Origin: Actinomycetes bacterium
GTDB taxonomy: Bacteria; Actinomycetota; Actinomycetes; Mycobacteriales; Mycobacteriaceae
Assembly (NCBI GenBank): GCA_023461275.1
Contig: JAEYMI010000051.1
Location: 1 to 39,774 of the forward strand
Reading direction: 5' to 3'
Length of the DNA: 39,774 nucleotides
Below, piece after piece: positions 8,082-14,931 of this stretch. Numbering within the stretch: the stretch's first letter is position 1; every line of letters starts with the position of its first letter. A program made the position numbers and the translations under genes. The notes below the pieces were generated by a model. That model saw only the letters and a list, made by a program, of their open reading frames with translations, ran no database searches and was not told where the DNA came from.

Positions 8082-8660
8082 GTGCGTAGGGATTTCGATG
8101 ACTTCGACAGTCACGAATCCATCGAAGATGGCCGCGTCCGTAAGGGCCTGGCGAAGAAAGCTCAGATCGTGAATGCCGCGATGACTCTGATCGGCAGATC
8201 AGGGGTGGCCTCGGTGACGCAGCGTGCGGTTGCCGTCGAGGCGGGCGTGCCGCCGAGCGCGGTCACTTACCACTTTGAGAACATCGACGCGTTGTTGATC
8301 GCGGCACTGGTCTCGGTGAATGACCGCTATGTCGCCGCGCTACACGCGCTGCCCGCAGATCCCGACGCATCGCTGAGGAAACTGGCTGAATACATCTCGG
8401 CCGGCACGATGGAATTCCGCGAGGACCTGGTGGCCGAGTATGAGGTTTATCTGATGGCAAGCCGCCGTGAGGATTTGCGCCACGAACTCGGTCGATGGAT
8501 AAGCTCCCTCGACGACCTCGCAGCTAGGTTTACCGCTGGCCCCATCGACCGACTAGCCTTCGTTTCGGCGGTTGAGGGACTGTTCTTCCGCGCCGTCACT
8601 GCTGAGCAACCCATCACCGTCGACGATGCCCTCGCAGTATTGCAGCGTGTTGCCCGGTAG
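8082..8660 (+). CDS. TetR-family transcriptional regulator
   Basis: The 192-residue protein has a TetR helix-turn-helix at about residues 30-70 (IVNAAMTLIGRSGVASVTQRAVAVEAGVPPSAVTYHFENIDALL), followed by an all-helical ligand domain. GTG 8082 has AGGGGG 5-6 nt upstream. A tiny ORF (8054-8089, 11 codons) ends just inside this gene and could couple translation. The gene is divergent from the Rieske/NCS1 operon across about 230 bp and probably represses it, with the imported substrate or a product as inducer. Within the intergenic region GATCA (7981-7985) and TGATC (8001-8005) form short inverted arms, but no strong palindrome stands out. Confidence 0.85.
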   Translation: MRRDFDDFDSHESIEDGRVRKGLAKKAQIVNAAMTLIGRSGVASVTQRAVAVEAGVPPSAVTYHFENIDALLIAALVSVNDRYVAALHALPADPDASLRKLAEYISAGTMEFREDLVAEYEVYLMASRREDLRHELGRWISSLDDLAARFTAGPIDRLAFVSAVEGLFFRAVTAEQPITVDDALAVLQRVAR

Positions 8661-8688
8661 GCGGGTGGCTCTACGTGTAGCCGTTCGG

Positions 8689-8756
8689 TGAATGTACGTG
8701 CACGCCCGATTGTGGTGCACGAACGTGCATACTCGGCTATGGTGAACGTACGTACA
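8689..8756. promoter_or_regulatory. three HipB-type operator palindromes at exact 27-bp spacing
   Basis: Three 14-bp sites fit TGNAYG-NN-CGTNCA: TGAATGTACGTGCA (8689-8702), TGCACGAACGTGCA (8716-8729, perfect arms) and TGAACGTACGTACA (8743-8756). Their starts are exactly 27 bp apart. The last lies 20 bp before the hipB start codon, and the sites overlap the likely promoter. They are probably the binding sites for HipB or HipBA autoregulation. Confidence 0.65.
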
Positions 8757-8776
8757 CTCAAGGAAGGTCTCCACCT

Positions 8777-9010
8777 GTGTTTCGAACGCCGCGCGAGGCA
8801 GGCATCATGCTTCGCAACCTTCGCGAGGACGCAGGCCTGTCACAGGCTGCGCTCGCGCAGCGTGCTGGGGTGTCGAAACGATGGCTGATCAACTTCGAGA
8901 ACGGCAAACCATCGGTCGATATGTCGTTGGTGATGGACGTGTTCGCGACGCTCGGGTTCGCTTTTGACGTCGTCTCCGATCCTGCCGCAGTAGGTGAGCC
9001 GCATGGCTGA
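8777..9010 (+). CDS. hipB: HipB-like XRE-family antitoxin and DNA-binding protein
   Basis: This 77-residue protein is almost entirely one XRE helix-turn-helix domain: LRNLREDAGLSQAALAQRAGVSKRWLINFENGKPSVDMSLVMDVFATLGF, the typical HipB layout. GTG 8777 has AAGGAAGG about 9 nt upstream. It overlaps hipA by 8 nt (9003-9010), so the two are translationally coupled. By family knowledge it neutralises the HipA kinase and, as a dimer, represses its own promoter, here presumably at the three palindromes upstream. Confidence 0.88.
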   Translation: MFRTPREAGIMLRNLREDAGLSQAALAQRAGVSKRWLINFENGKPSVDMSLVMDVFATLGFAFDVVSDPAAVGEPHG

Positions 9011-10283
9011 CCTGCTCGCGGTCTACATGGACGGCTTGCGTTGCGGCACATTGCATCTTGCAGATTCTGGTGATCTTCGCTTCATCTACGACGCGGCGTA
9101 TCGGCAACGCGCCGACGCCACTGCACTGTCGCTGTCGATGCCGTTGGGTGTGGTTGAGCATCGCAAGCGGGTGGTGCTTCCTTTCCTCGACGGTCTGATT
9201 ACCGACAATCCTGCTGCGCGAGCGGCCATCGCGCGACGGTTCGGGGTCAGTGCCGCTAATCCCTTTGCGATCCTGAGACATACCGGCGCCGATGTGGCGG
9301 GCGCGTTGCAGATCGTTCCCGAGGATGTTCAACCTACGGACGCGGAATCTGATCGGGGTCGGTCGCAATCGCTGAGCGAGGCCGAGGTGGCCGCTCAATT
9401 GCGGGCTGTGATCGACGAGTACCGCGATGGCCGTGCGCCCGCGGAACTACTCGGGCGATTCAGTCTGGCCGGGGCACAACCGAAGACGGCTCTGGTGCGC
9501 ACTCCGGACAACCGGTGGGCCGTACCCATCGGTGCTACGCCCACGACGCATATCCTCAAGCCGGTCGTCGGCGATTTTCGACGCCTCGACGTGGTGGAAC
9601 ACATGACCATGCGTGCCGCTGCCGTTCTGGGGTTGCCGGTGGCAGACAGTGAACTGCGTGTCTTCGGCGATATTCCAACGTTCGTTGTCGCGCGGTATGA
9701 CCGGCGATTCGTCAACGGTGAATGGCGGCGGCTCCACCAGGAAGACCTCGGGCAGTCGCTCGCGGTCTCACCGGAGAAGAAGTATCAGCGGCATGACGGT
9801 GGTCCGGGGGTAGGAGATGTCGCACAACTGTTCCGAGGTCTACCGCGTCAGGCCGACAGGTCGGCGACCGCCTGGGCTTTCTATCAGGGGTTGATGTTCA
9901 ACACCGTGATCCAAGGGACCGATGCTCACATCAAGAACTATTCGGTGATGCTCGACGGGTCCGCTGTGGCCTTGGCTCCTCTGTATGACCTGGCCACCTT
10001 TGCGCCGTACCGGTCAGCCGGGGTACCAACATATTCTGCGATGCGGATTGGTAAGGAATACAGATTTGACGCGATCGGAGAAAGGCAGTGTCTCGCTGCG
10101 GCTGCGCAACTGCGCATTGATTCCGATCGAGCAGCGGAATTCCTTGAAGGCCTGCGAGGCTCGGTGGTTGACGCTTTCGGGGCGGCGCGCGAGGAGATCA
10201 CCGCCATGGACTCGGCGACACGTGAGTTCGCCGACCTCGTGGTAACGAGTGTTGCTGGGCTGCCGCTGGTGCGCGGCGCGTGA
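9003..10283 (+). CDS. hipA: HipA-like serine/threonine kinase toxin
   Basis: The 426-residue protein has the HipA N-subdomain followed by the kinase fold. Visible functional residues are ATP lysine Lys186 in HILKP, catalytic Asp307 and Asn312 in TDAHIKNYS, and the metal-binding Asp329 in PLYDLATF. The RFSLAGAQPKTAL segment carries Ser154, which corresponds to the loop serine that E. coli HipA autophosphorylates. E. coli HipA phosphorylates glutamyl-tRNA synthetase, but targets vary between subfamilies and cannot be told here. ATG 9003 gives an 8-nt overlap with hipB. All key residues are present, so the toxin is probably active. Confidence 0.9.
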   Translation: MADLLAVYMDGLRCGTLHLADSGDLRFIYDAAYRQRADATALSLSMPLGVVEHRKRVVLPFLDGLITDNPAARAAIARRFGVSAANPFAILRHTGADVAGALQIVPEDVQPTDAESDRGRSQSLSEAEVAAQLRAVIDEYRDGRAPAELLGRFSLAGAQPKTALVRTPDNRWAVPIGATPTTHILKPVVGDFRRLDVVEHMTMRAAAVLGLPVADSELRVFGDIPTFVVARYDRRFVNGEWRRLHQEDLGQSLAVSPEKKYQRHDGGPGVGDVAQLFRGLPRQADRSATAWAFYQGLMFNTVIQGTDAHIKNYSVMLDGSAVALAPLYDLATFAPYRSAGVPTYSAMRIGKEYRFDAIGERQCLAAAAQLRIDSDRAAEFLEGLRGSVVDAFGAAREEITAMDSATREFADLVVTSVAGLPLVRGA

Positions 10284-10363
10284 CACATCGCCGCGAAGCC
10301 GACGTGATGTATCAGCGAGGCGGCCACGCTGTCGTCGGTGACTCACAACGTGCGGGAGCGCAG

Positions 10364-10681
10364 CTACGCCGCTGACGGTGCCTGATGTGTCGCGCCGGCG
10401 GGAAGGTCGGTCCGGTACCGGATCACCGATCCGACGTGCCCGAGGCGCTTCTCGACGATGACGATCGCCTCGGCGAGCTGGTTGGTGTCGTCGACGTCGG
10501 CGACGAGTGCGACGGTGTGGCCGTTGTTGCCGAGCATGAACGGCATGACCGTCGAATACCGGGTGCTCACCACGCCCAGGGGCTGATCATGGCTGAACAT
10601 GTCCTGTGCGTAGTCGAGGACCGCGTTGTCGTCGTCGAGGACCACCAGGGCGACGTCGTGGGGTTGTGTGTTTTTTCTCAT
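10364..10681 (-). CDS. hypothetical protein, small Rossmann-like
   Basis: The 105-residue protein has alternating strands and helices: VALVVLDDDNAVLDYAQ, then HTVALVADVDDTNQLAEAIVIVEKRLGHVGSVIRY. The latter resembles the nucleotide-binding middle of short-chain dehydrogenases, but the glycine-rich loop and the catalytic Tyr-Lys are missing. It could be a stand-alone small family or a shrunken SDR relative; no function is assigned. A TAAGCT hexamer on the minus strand about 20 nt upstream of ATG 10681 may be its -10, giving a short leader. It stands alone, convergent with hipA. Confidence 0.6.
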   Translation of the reverse strand: MRKNTQPHDVALVVLDDDNAVLDYAQDMFSHDQPLGVVSTRYSTVMPFMLGNNGHTVALVADVDDTNQLAEAIVIVEKRLGHVGSVIRYRTDLPAGATHQAPSAA

Positions 10682-10809
10682 GCGTTCAGCATGAAGGCCC
10701 AGCTTAGAGAGGGTCTGGGCGCGGCCTGTGGAATTGCTGTGGGGCCGTGGGGCACCCAGCGGTGCCGCTGCCGCCGGACCGCATTCGCCGGATGTACTGA
10801 GGCACCCTT

Positions 10810-10881
10810 GGTTCTTCCGAGTCGAGTTCGACGTTCCGCCACCTGCTGGAGGCGGACGATCGAAACCGACGCGGAAGAACC
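10810..10881. repeat. 72-nt nested inverted-repeat element
   Basis: Perfect 10-bp outer arms, GGTTCTTCCG (10810-10819) and CGGAAGAACC (10872-10881), enclose a small GTCGA/TCGAC stem and a TCCGCC (10835-10840) / GGCGGA (10851-10856) hairpin. It lies 14 bp beyond the stop of the SGNH gene at 10896, so on that transcript it forms a branched 3' structure. There is no U-run, so it is not a textbook terminator. Another small stem, GGCACC/GGTGCC, lies at 10751-10766. Confidence 0.7.
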
Positions 10882-10895
10882 GTCCTGGCCCGAAC

Positions 10896-11768
10896 TCAGA
10901 TCCCGAGCGACCGCTGCACGATGCCCGACATCATGGCGTGGCCGAGAGCGGTCGGGTGCAGCGGGTACGGCTCGGTGGACGGCAGCAGCGGCTCCACCCA
11001 GCGAACGCCGGGCGGGGTGCAGGCGTCGTGGCCGATCGACGGTGTCGCGACGTCGATGAACTGGACCTTGGCGGTGTCGGCGGCGCGACGCACGGTGTCG
11101 TTGAGCGCGACCTGCACGGTGTGCGTGTACGCGATGTCAACGGGCGTGATCGGCAGATTGGCACACGACTGAACGCGCGGCGGAGTGATCCAGGGGTAGT
11201 TGATGAGCGCGACGCGTGCGTTGGGGGCGCGGGTCTTGACCGCCTGCAGTGCGCCGACGACGTCGCGGTACGTGTTGGTCCTGATCGACCGGATCACCCG
11301 ATCACCGTTGCTCTGCCGGCACGGCGCACCTTGTAGGGCGCTGGTGACGCCCAGGTTGCTGCACCCGAAGAACGTGTTCAGGAAGGCGTTCTGATTGTTG
11401 CCGCCAATCATCACGGTGACCAGCTTGGTGCGCGGGCTCAGGGCACTGAGCTGCGGTGGTACGCCGGGATGCTGCGAGATGAAGAAGTGTGGGGTCGATG
11501 CCGCGCCGCAGCTGACGTCGTTGAGTCGGTAGCCGGTGCGCGCGGCGATCAGATGCGCGAAGTTGTTGGGCGACTGCCAGCACTGCACGCTCTTGCCCGG
11601 CGCCCAGGGCAGCATGCCCGTTCCCGCGGCGTAGCTGTCGCCCATGTTGACGTACTCGTCGCCGGGTGCGGCGTTGGCGTCAGACCTCGCGACGAGGGGG
11701 CCGAGAAGTGTCGCTGCCAGTGTGACGAGCAGCAGTGTGATGGACAGTCGAAGGGTTGATGTTCGCAC
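10896..11768 (-). CDS. secreted SGNH/GDSL-family hydrolase (second of three)
   Basis: The 290-residue protein has a clear signal peptide (MRTSTLRLSITLLLVTLAATLLG... with ANA-A near residue 33). SGNH blocks are NMGDSYAAG with the nucleophile Ser, SCGAAST, MIGGNNQNA and HPTALGH with the catalytic His. Block III reads GGNN where most relatives have GGND; the oxyanion Asn is kept and the following Asp is replaced. Cysteines at SCANL and HDACTP suggest disulfides. GAGGAG precedes GTG 11768. It is closely similar to the hydrolase at 2924-3850 in layout and block spacing. The substrate is unknown; an envelope or host-lipid esterase is likely. Confidence 0.87.
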   Translation of the reverse strand: MRTSTLRLSITLLLVTLAATLLGPLVARSDANAAPGDEYVNMGDSYAAGTGMLPWAPGKSVQCWQSPNNFAHLIAARTGYRLNDVSCGAASTPHFFISQHPGVPPQLSALSPRTKLVTVMIGGNNQNAFLNTFFGCSNLGVTSALQGAPCRQSNGDRVIRSIRTNTYRDVVGALQAVKTRAPNARVALINYPWITPPRVQSCANLPITPVDIAYTHTVQVALNDTVRRAADTAKVQFIDVATPSIGHDACTPPGVRWVEPLLPSTEPYPLHPTALGHAMMSGIVQRSLGI

Positions 11769-11803
11769 GTGAACTCCTCACAGCCGCTCGTCGGCAGGCC
11801 CGC

Positions 11804-12301
11804 TCAGCCGTGATACGGCTCGGCGCTGACCAGTGTCACCTTGACGACGGCACCACTTGGGACGGTGTATTCGCGTGTCTCGCCGACCTTGGCGTCGATG
11901 AGTGCGGCACCCAGCGGTGAACTCGGCGAGTACGTCTCCAGCTTGCCGGACCCCTGTGAGCTCTCCTCACGGGTGGCGATCAAGAAGGTTTCCTTGTCGG
12001 ATTCGTCGCCGTCGTAGTAGACGGTGACCACCGAGCCGGGCAACGCGACGCCGGACTGCGTAGGTGCTTCGCCGACCTTAGCCGTGTTCAGCAGATCCTG
12101 CAGCTGTCGGATACGTGCTTCCTGCTGGCCCTGCTCTTCGCGGGCCGCGTGGTAGCCACCGTTCTCCTTGAGGTCGCCCTCTTCGCGCCGCTCGTTGATC
12201 TCCGCAGCAATGACCGGGCGGTTGGCGATGAGGGAGTCCAGCTCGACCTTGAGACGGTCGTGCGACTCCTGGGTCAGCCAGGTCACCTGTGTGTCGGTCA
12301 T
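11804..12301 (-). CDS. greA: transcription elongation factor GreA
   Basis: The 165-residue protein has the GreA architecture: an N-terminal antiparallel coiled coil whose tip carries the acidic pair in RREEGDLKENGGYHAAREEQ, then the C-terminal FKBP-like domain (SPSSPLGAALIDAKVGETREYTVPSG). It reactivates backtracked RNA polymerase by stimulating transcript cleavage. ATG 12301 has AAGGAG at good spacing. A stable stem-loop lies in its leader (12331-12353). It follows the queuosine-precursor transporter gene on the same strand with a 133-bp gap. The M. tuberculosis orthologue (Rv1080c) sits in the same neighbourhood. Confidence 0.95.
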   Translation of the reverse strand: MTDTQVTWLTQESHDRLKVELDSLIANRPVIAAEINERREEGDLKENGGYHAAREEQGQQEARIRQLQDLLNTAKVGEAPTQSGVALPGSVVTVYYDGDESDKETFLIATREESSQGSGKLETYSPSSPLGAALIDAKVGETREYTVPSGAVVKVTLVSAEPYHG

Positions 12302-12330
12302 CGGGTACTCCTTATGTGTCGTCCGCGCTC

Positions 12331-12353
12331 CGCGAGCATCTGTTCCGCTCGCG
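12331..12353 (-). other. leader hairpin upstream of greA
   Basis: CGCGAGC (12331-12337) and GCTCGCG (12347-12353) form a perfect 7-bp stem with a 9-nt loop, 30 nt before the greA start codon on its mRNA. No U-run follows. It could be a processing or regulatory element. Confidence 0.45.
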
Positions 12354-12434
12354 AGGCATATGGACTGCTCTAAATGCAGCAACACGACCCCTGTGCGGAG
12401 CCGTGTGTCCGATCACGATACCAGTCAGTGAGAG

Positions 12435-13196
12435 TCAAAGCACATTCGCGTTGGTCTCATCCGCATCACGAAGTGCCTGCTGATAGCTCGGTTCGGCCCG
12501 TTTCAACCAGCCGACGACGGCATAGGTGACCGGCATAATGAGGATCTCGACGAGGGTCTTCCAGATGAACCCGATGGCCGTGTAGTTGATGAAATCGCCC
12601 CAGGTGGAGATGCCCAATGCCGTTGCGGCGATGGAACAGAACACCAGGGTGTCGGCGAACTCGCCGACGACCGTCGACCCGATGAGCCGAGCCCACAGTC
12701 GCTTCTCGCCGGCGCGTTGCTTCATTTTCACCAGAACGAATGAATTCAGGAATTCGCCGACCACGTATCCGGCCAGTCCGGCGAGCAGAAACTGCGGGAC
12801 GACACCGGCAACAGTGCGGAAGGCCTCCTGGCCGGTGTAGAAATCGGCCGCGGGAAGTTCGATGGTCAGCCAGAAACAGATCGACGCGATGAGCAACACC
12901 ACAAACCCGGTGATGATCGCCCGGCGCATCGCCTTGAAGCCGTAGACCTCGCTGATCACGTCGCCGAGAACGTAGGCGAGTGGGAACAGGTAGAAGGCGC
13001 CGTCGGTGACGAGTCCGTTCATCTGAATCGGCCCGAGGTTGACGTGCAACCAGTCGTCGAAGAGGACGACACCCTTGGTGCCGGTGATGTTGCTGATCAG
13101 CATGACGCCGACAAACGCTGCCATCAACATCGGGTAGTACGGGCTGGTGATCGAGGCGAAGACCGCCCGATCCCGGCGCTGCGGCTGCTCGGTCAC
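12435..13196 (-). CDS. VUT-family queuosine-precursor transporter (YhhQ-like)
   Basis: The 253-residue protein has six or so membrane segments and the family motifs MLISNITGTKGV, FPLAYVLGDVISEVYG and GEFLNSFVLVKMKQR, with GEFADTLVFCSIA near residue 185. The family imports 7-deazaguanine precursors for queuosine in tRNA. GTG 13196 overlaps the stop of DUF4307 (GTGA, 13193-13196), so the genes are coupled. No preQ1 riboswitch was seen, which is expected because the gene is internal to an operon. In E. coli YhhQ takes up preQ0/preQ1; the exact substrate here is inferred. Confidence 0.9.
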   Translation of the reverse strand: MTEQPQRRDRAVFASITSPYYPMLMAAFVGVMLISNITGTKGVVLFDDWLHVNLGPIQMNGLVTDGAFYLFPLAYVLGDVISEVYGFKAMRRAIITGFVVLLIASICFWLTIELPAADFYTGQEAFRTVAGVVPQFLLAGLAGYVVGEFLNSFVLVKMKQRAGEKRLWARLIGSTVVGEFADTLVFCSIAATALGISTWGDFINYTAIGFIWKTLVEILIMPVTYAVVGWLKRAEPSYQQALRDADETNANVL

Positions 13197-13651
13197 GACG
13201 CGGCCGCTGCACGCAGGTAGGGCGGCACCGACATCGTGCACCCGAAGACCTCACCGATCACCGGCGGATTCGACGTCGTGACCTCGGTGCGCACCCCGAC
13301 CTGCTTGTCCGCGCTCGGTGGGATCAGGATTTCCCGACGCCCCACCTCGTCGCCCGCCTTGGACCGGCCGCGCACCACGCACGCCGCGGGCCGGGACGGA
13401 TCGCTGCGGGTGACGGTGTACTGCACGGCCACCGCCGTCGGGCCGAGGAGCTCGTAGCCGCTGGCCTCGCCGGTGACGTCGGGCGTCCCGAACTTGACGT
13501 AGGTGAATACCGAAACCGCGATGGCTGCCGCCAAGGCCAGCGTCGCGGTCACAAAGAACCCGCGTCGACGGCTGCGCGACGACTGCGGCACCGGGTAGGT
13601 GGCGCGCGGACCGCTCGTCGGCTGGTCAGAACCCCCGTCTGAACTGTTCAC
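13193..13651 (-). CDS. DUF4307 membrane-anchored protein
   Basis: The 152-residue protein has a cytoplasmic Ser/Arg-rich N-terminus, one transmembrane helix (about residues 31-52, GFFVTATLALAAAIAVSVFTYV) and an extracytoplasmic beta-rich domain with two cysteines (ACVVRGR and GCTMSVPP). It is the family found beside mca in mycobacteria (Rv1081c position). Its function is not known. GTG 13651 is divergent from mca across only 48 bp, so the two promoters overlap, and its stop overlaps the transporter start. Confidence 0.85.
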   Translation of the reverse strand: MNSSDGGSDQPTSGPRATYPVPQSSRSRRRGFFVTATLALAAAIAVSVFTYVKFGTPDVTGEASGYELLGPTAVAVQYTVTRSDPSRPAACVVRGRSKAGDEVGRREILIPPSADKQVGVRTEVTTSNPPVIGEVFGCTMSVPPYLRAAAAS

Positions 13652-13699
13652 GCGTCAATACCTACCATGGGAGCAATACCGATCCGAAGGTGAGGAAGC

Positions 13700-14599
13700 G
13701 TGACCCAACCCCGCACGAATGAACCGGCTGTCGGCGGTCTGCGTCTGATGGCGGTTCACGCTCACCCCGACGACGAGTCGAGCAAGGGTGCGGGCACCAG
13801 CGCCAAGTATGCCGCCGAGGGCAATGAGGTTCTGATTGTCACGCTGACCGGCGGCGAGCGAGGCGACATCCTGAATCCGGCGATGGACCGGCCGGGCATC
13901 AAGGAACAGATGCCCGCGGTCCGTCGCGAAGAGATGGCCAAGGCCGCCGCTGCGCTCGGTGTGCAGCAGACGTGGCTGGGTTTCGTCGACTCCGGCCTGC
14001 CCGAAGGTGATCCGCTGCCGCCGCTGCCCGAGGGTTCTTTCGCGACGATCCCCATCGAGGAGGCCACCGAGGCGCTCGTCCGGGTGGTCCGCGAGTTCCG
14101 ACCGCACGTGATGATCACCTATGACGAGCACGGCGGGTACCCCCACCCCGATCACATCCGCTGCCACGAGGTGTCGGTGGCCGCCTACCAGCAGGCCGGT
14201 GATCCCGACGCCTTCCCGGGAACCGGGGAACCGTGGACGGTCTCGAAGCTGTACTACACACATGGATTCATCCGCGACCGGATGGTGCTGTTCTCCGAAG
14301 AGTTCGAGCGTGCCGGGCAGGAGAGTCCGTTCGCCGAATGGCTGTCCAAATGGGACCCGAGCCGCGGAGATCTGATGGGCCGCGTCACCACCCAGGTGGA
14401 ATGCGCCAAGTACTTCCCGCAACGTGACGACGCCCTGCGAGCCCACGCTACGCAGATCGATCCCAACGGCGTGTTCTTCGCCGTACCGCTGGAATGGCAG
14501 CAGCGTCTGTGGCCGACAGAGGAGTTCGAACTCGCCGACACGCGAGTGCGAACCGCTCTGCCGGAGACGGACCTGTTCGCCGGAATCGAGCAACCGTGA
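13700..14599 (+). CDS. mca: mycothiol S-conjugate amidase
   Basis: The 299-residue protein is a zinc-dependent LmbE-like amidase. Metal ligands are visible in VHAHPDDESSKG near residue 20 and in DEHGGYPHPDHIRCHEV near residue 145. Mca cleaves mycothiol S-conjugates of electrophiles and drugs, releasing a mercapturic acid for export and GlcN-Ins for recycling. MshB is the paralogue, but the length and the DILNPAMDRPG region favour Mca. GTG 13700 follows GAGGAAG. The gene overlaps the next one by 4 nt. The presence of mycothiol metabolism restricts the host to Actinobacteria. Confidence 0.94.
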   Translation: MTQPRTNEPAVGGLRLMAVHAHPDDESSKGAGTSAKYAAEGNEVLIVTLTGGERGDILNPAMDRPGIKEQMPAVRREEMAKAAAALGVQQTWLGFVDSGLPEGDPLPPLPEGSFATIPIEEATEALVRVVREFRPHVMITYDEHGGYPHPDHIRCHEVSVAAYQQAGDPDAFPGTGEPWTVSKLYYTHGFIRDRMVLFSEEFERAGQESPFAEWLSKWDPSRGDLMGRVTTQVECAKYFPQRDDALRAHATQIDPNGVFFAVPLEWQQRLWPTEEFELADTRVRTALPETDLFAGIEQP

Positions 14600-14931
14600 C
14601 ACCGCACAGCCTGGTCATCGAGGTCCTTGCCGAACAACCGCAGGGGCCCGAATTCGGCAAGGCCTCCCCGCTGGGCCTGCTGATCATCATCGTCCTGCTG
14701 GTCGCGACGGCGCTGCTGATCCGTTCGATGAACTCACAGCTCAAGAAGCTCCCGAAGACCTTCGATGCCGAGCATCCCGAGCCGGATCAGGCCTTCGATG
14801 ACGGCACCGACTCGGTGAGCGACACCGACCGAGACACTGCTGCCGACCGTGACACTGCTGCCGCCGACGCCGATTCCGCCGGCACCGCCGTGGAGAGCGA
14901 GTCCGGTGAACGGCGTTCCGCTGACACCTGA
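14596..14931 (+). CDS. small single-pass membrane protein with an acidic tail
   Basis: The 111-residue protein has one strong hydrophobic helix (about residues 18-37, ASPLGLLIIIVLLVATALLIRSM), then a basic stop-transfer segment (NSQLKKLPK) and a long Asp/Ala/Ser tail with a repeated DRDTAA unit. GTG 14596 overlaps the mca stop (GTGA), indicating coupled translation. A protein of the same layout lies between mca and the thioredoxin-domain gene in mycobacteria (Rv1083 position). Function unknown. Confidence 0.8.
   Translation: MTPHSLVIEVLAEQPQGPEFGKASPLGLLIIIVLLVATALLIRSMNSQLKKLPKTFDAEHPEPDQAFDDGTDSVSDTDRDTAADRDTAAADADSAGTAVESESGERRSADT

Noticed and set aside
8054..8089. 11-codon upstream ORF overlapping the TetR start
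   Set aside because: Too short and without amino acid bias; mentioned only as possible translational coupling.
8689..8756. CRISPR-like array
   Set aside because: Only three short palindromic sites with 13-bp gaps; the pattern is an operator cluster.
3927..10283. Mobile island carrying VapBC and HipBA
   Set aside because: No integrase, transposase, attachment repeats or tRNA boundary was found; the two modules are separated by an ordinary catabolic operon.
10810..10881. tRNA or tRNA-like gene
   Set aside because: The length is right, but the outer stem is 10 bp, there is no 7-nt anticodon loop, and the T-arm and D-arm patterns do not fit on either strand.
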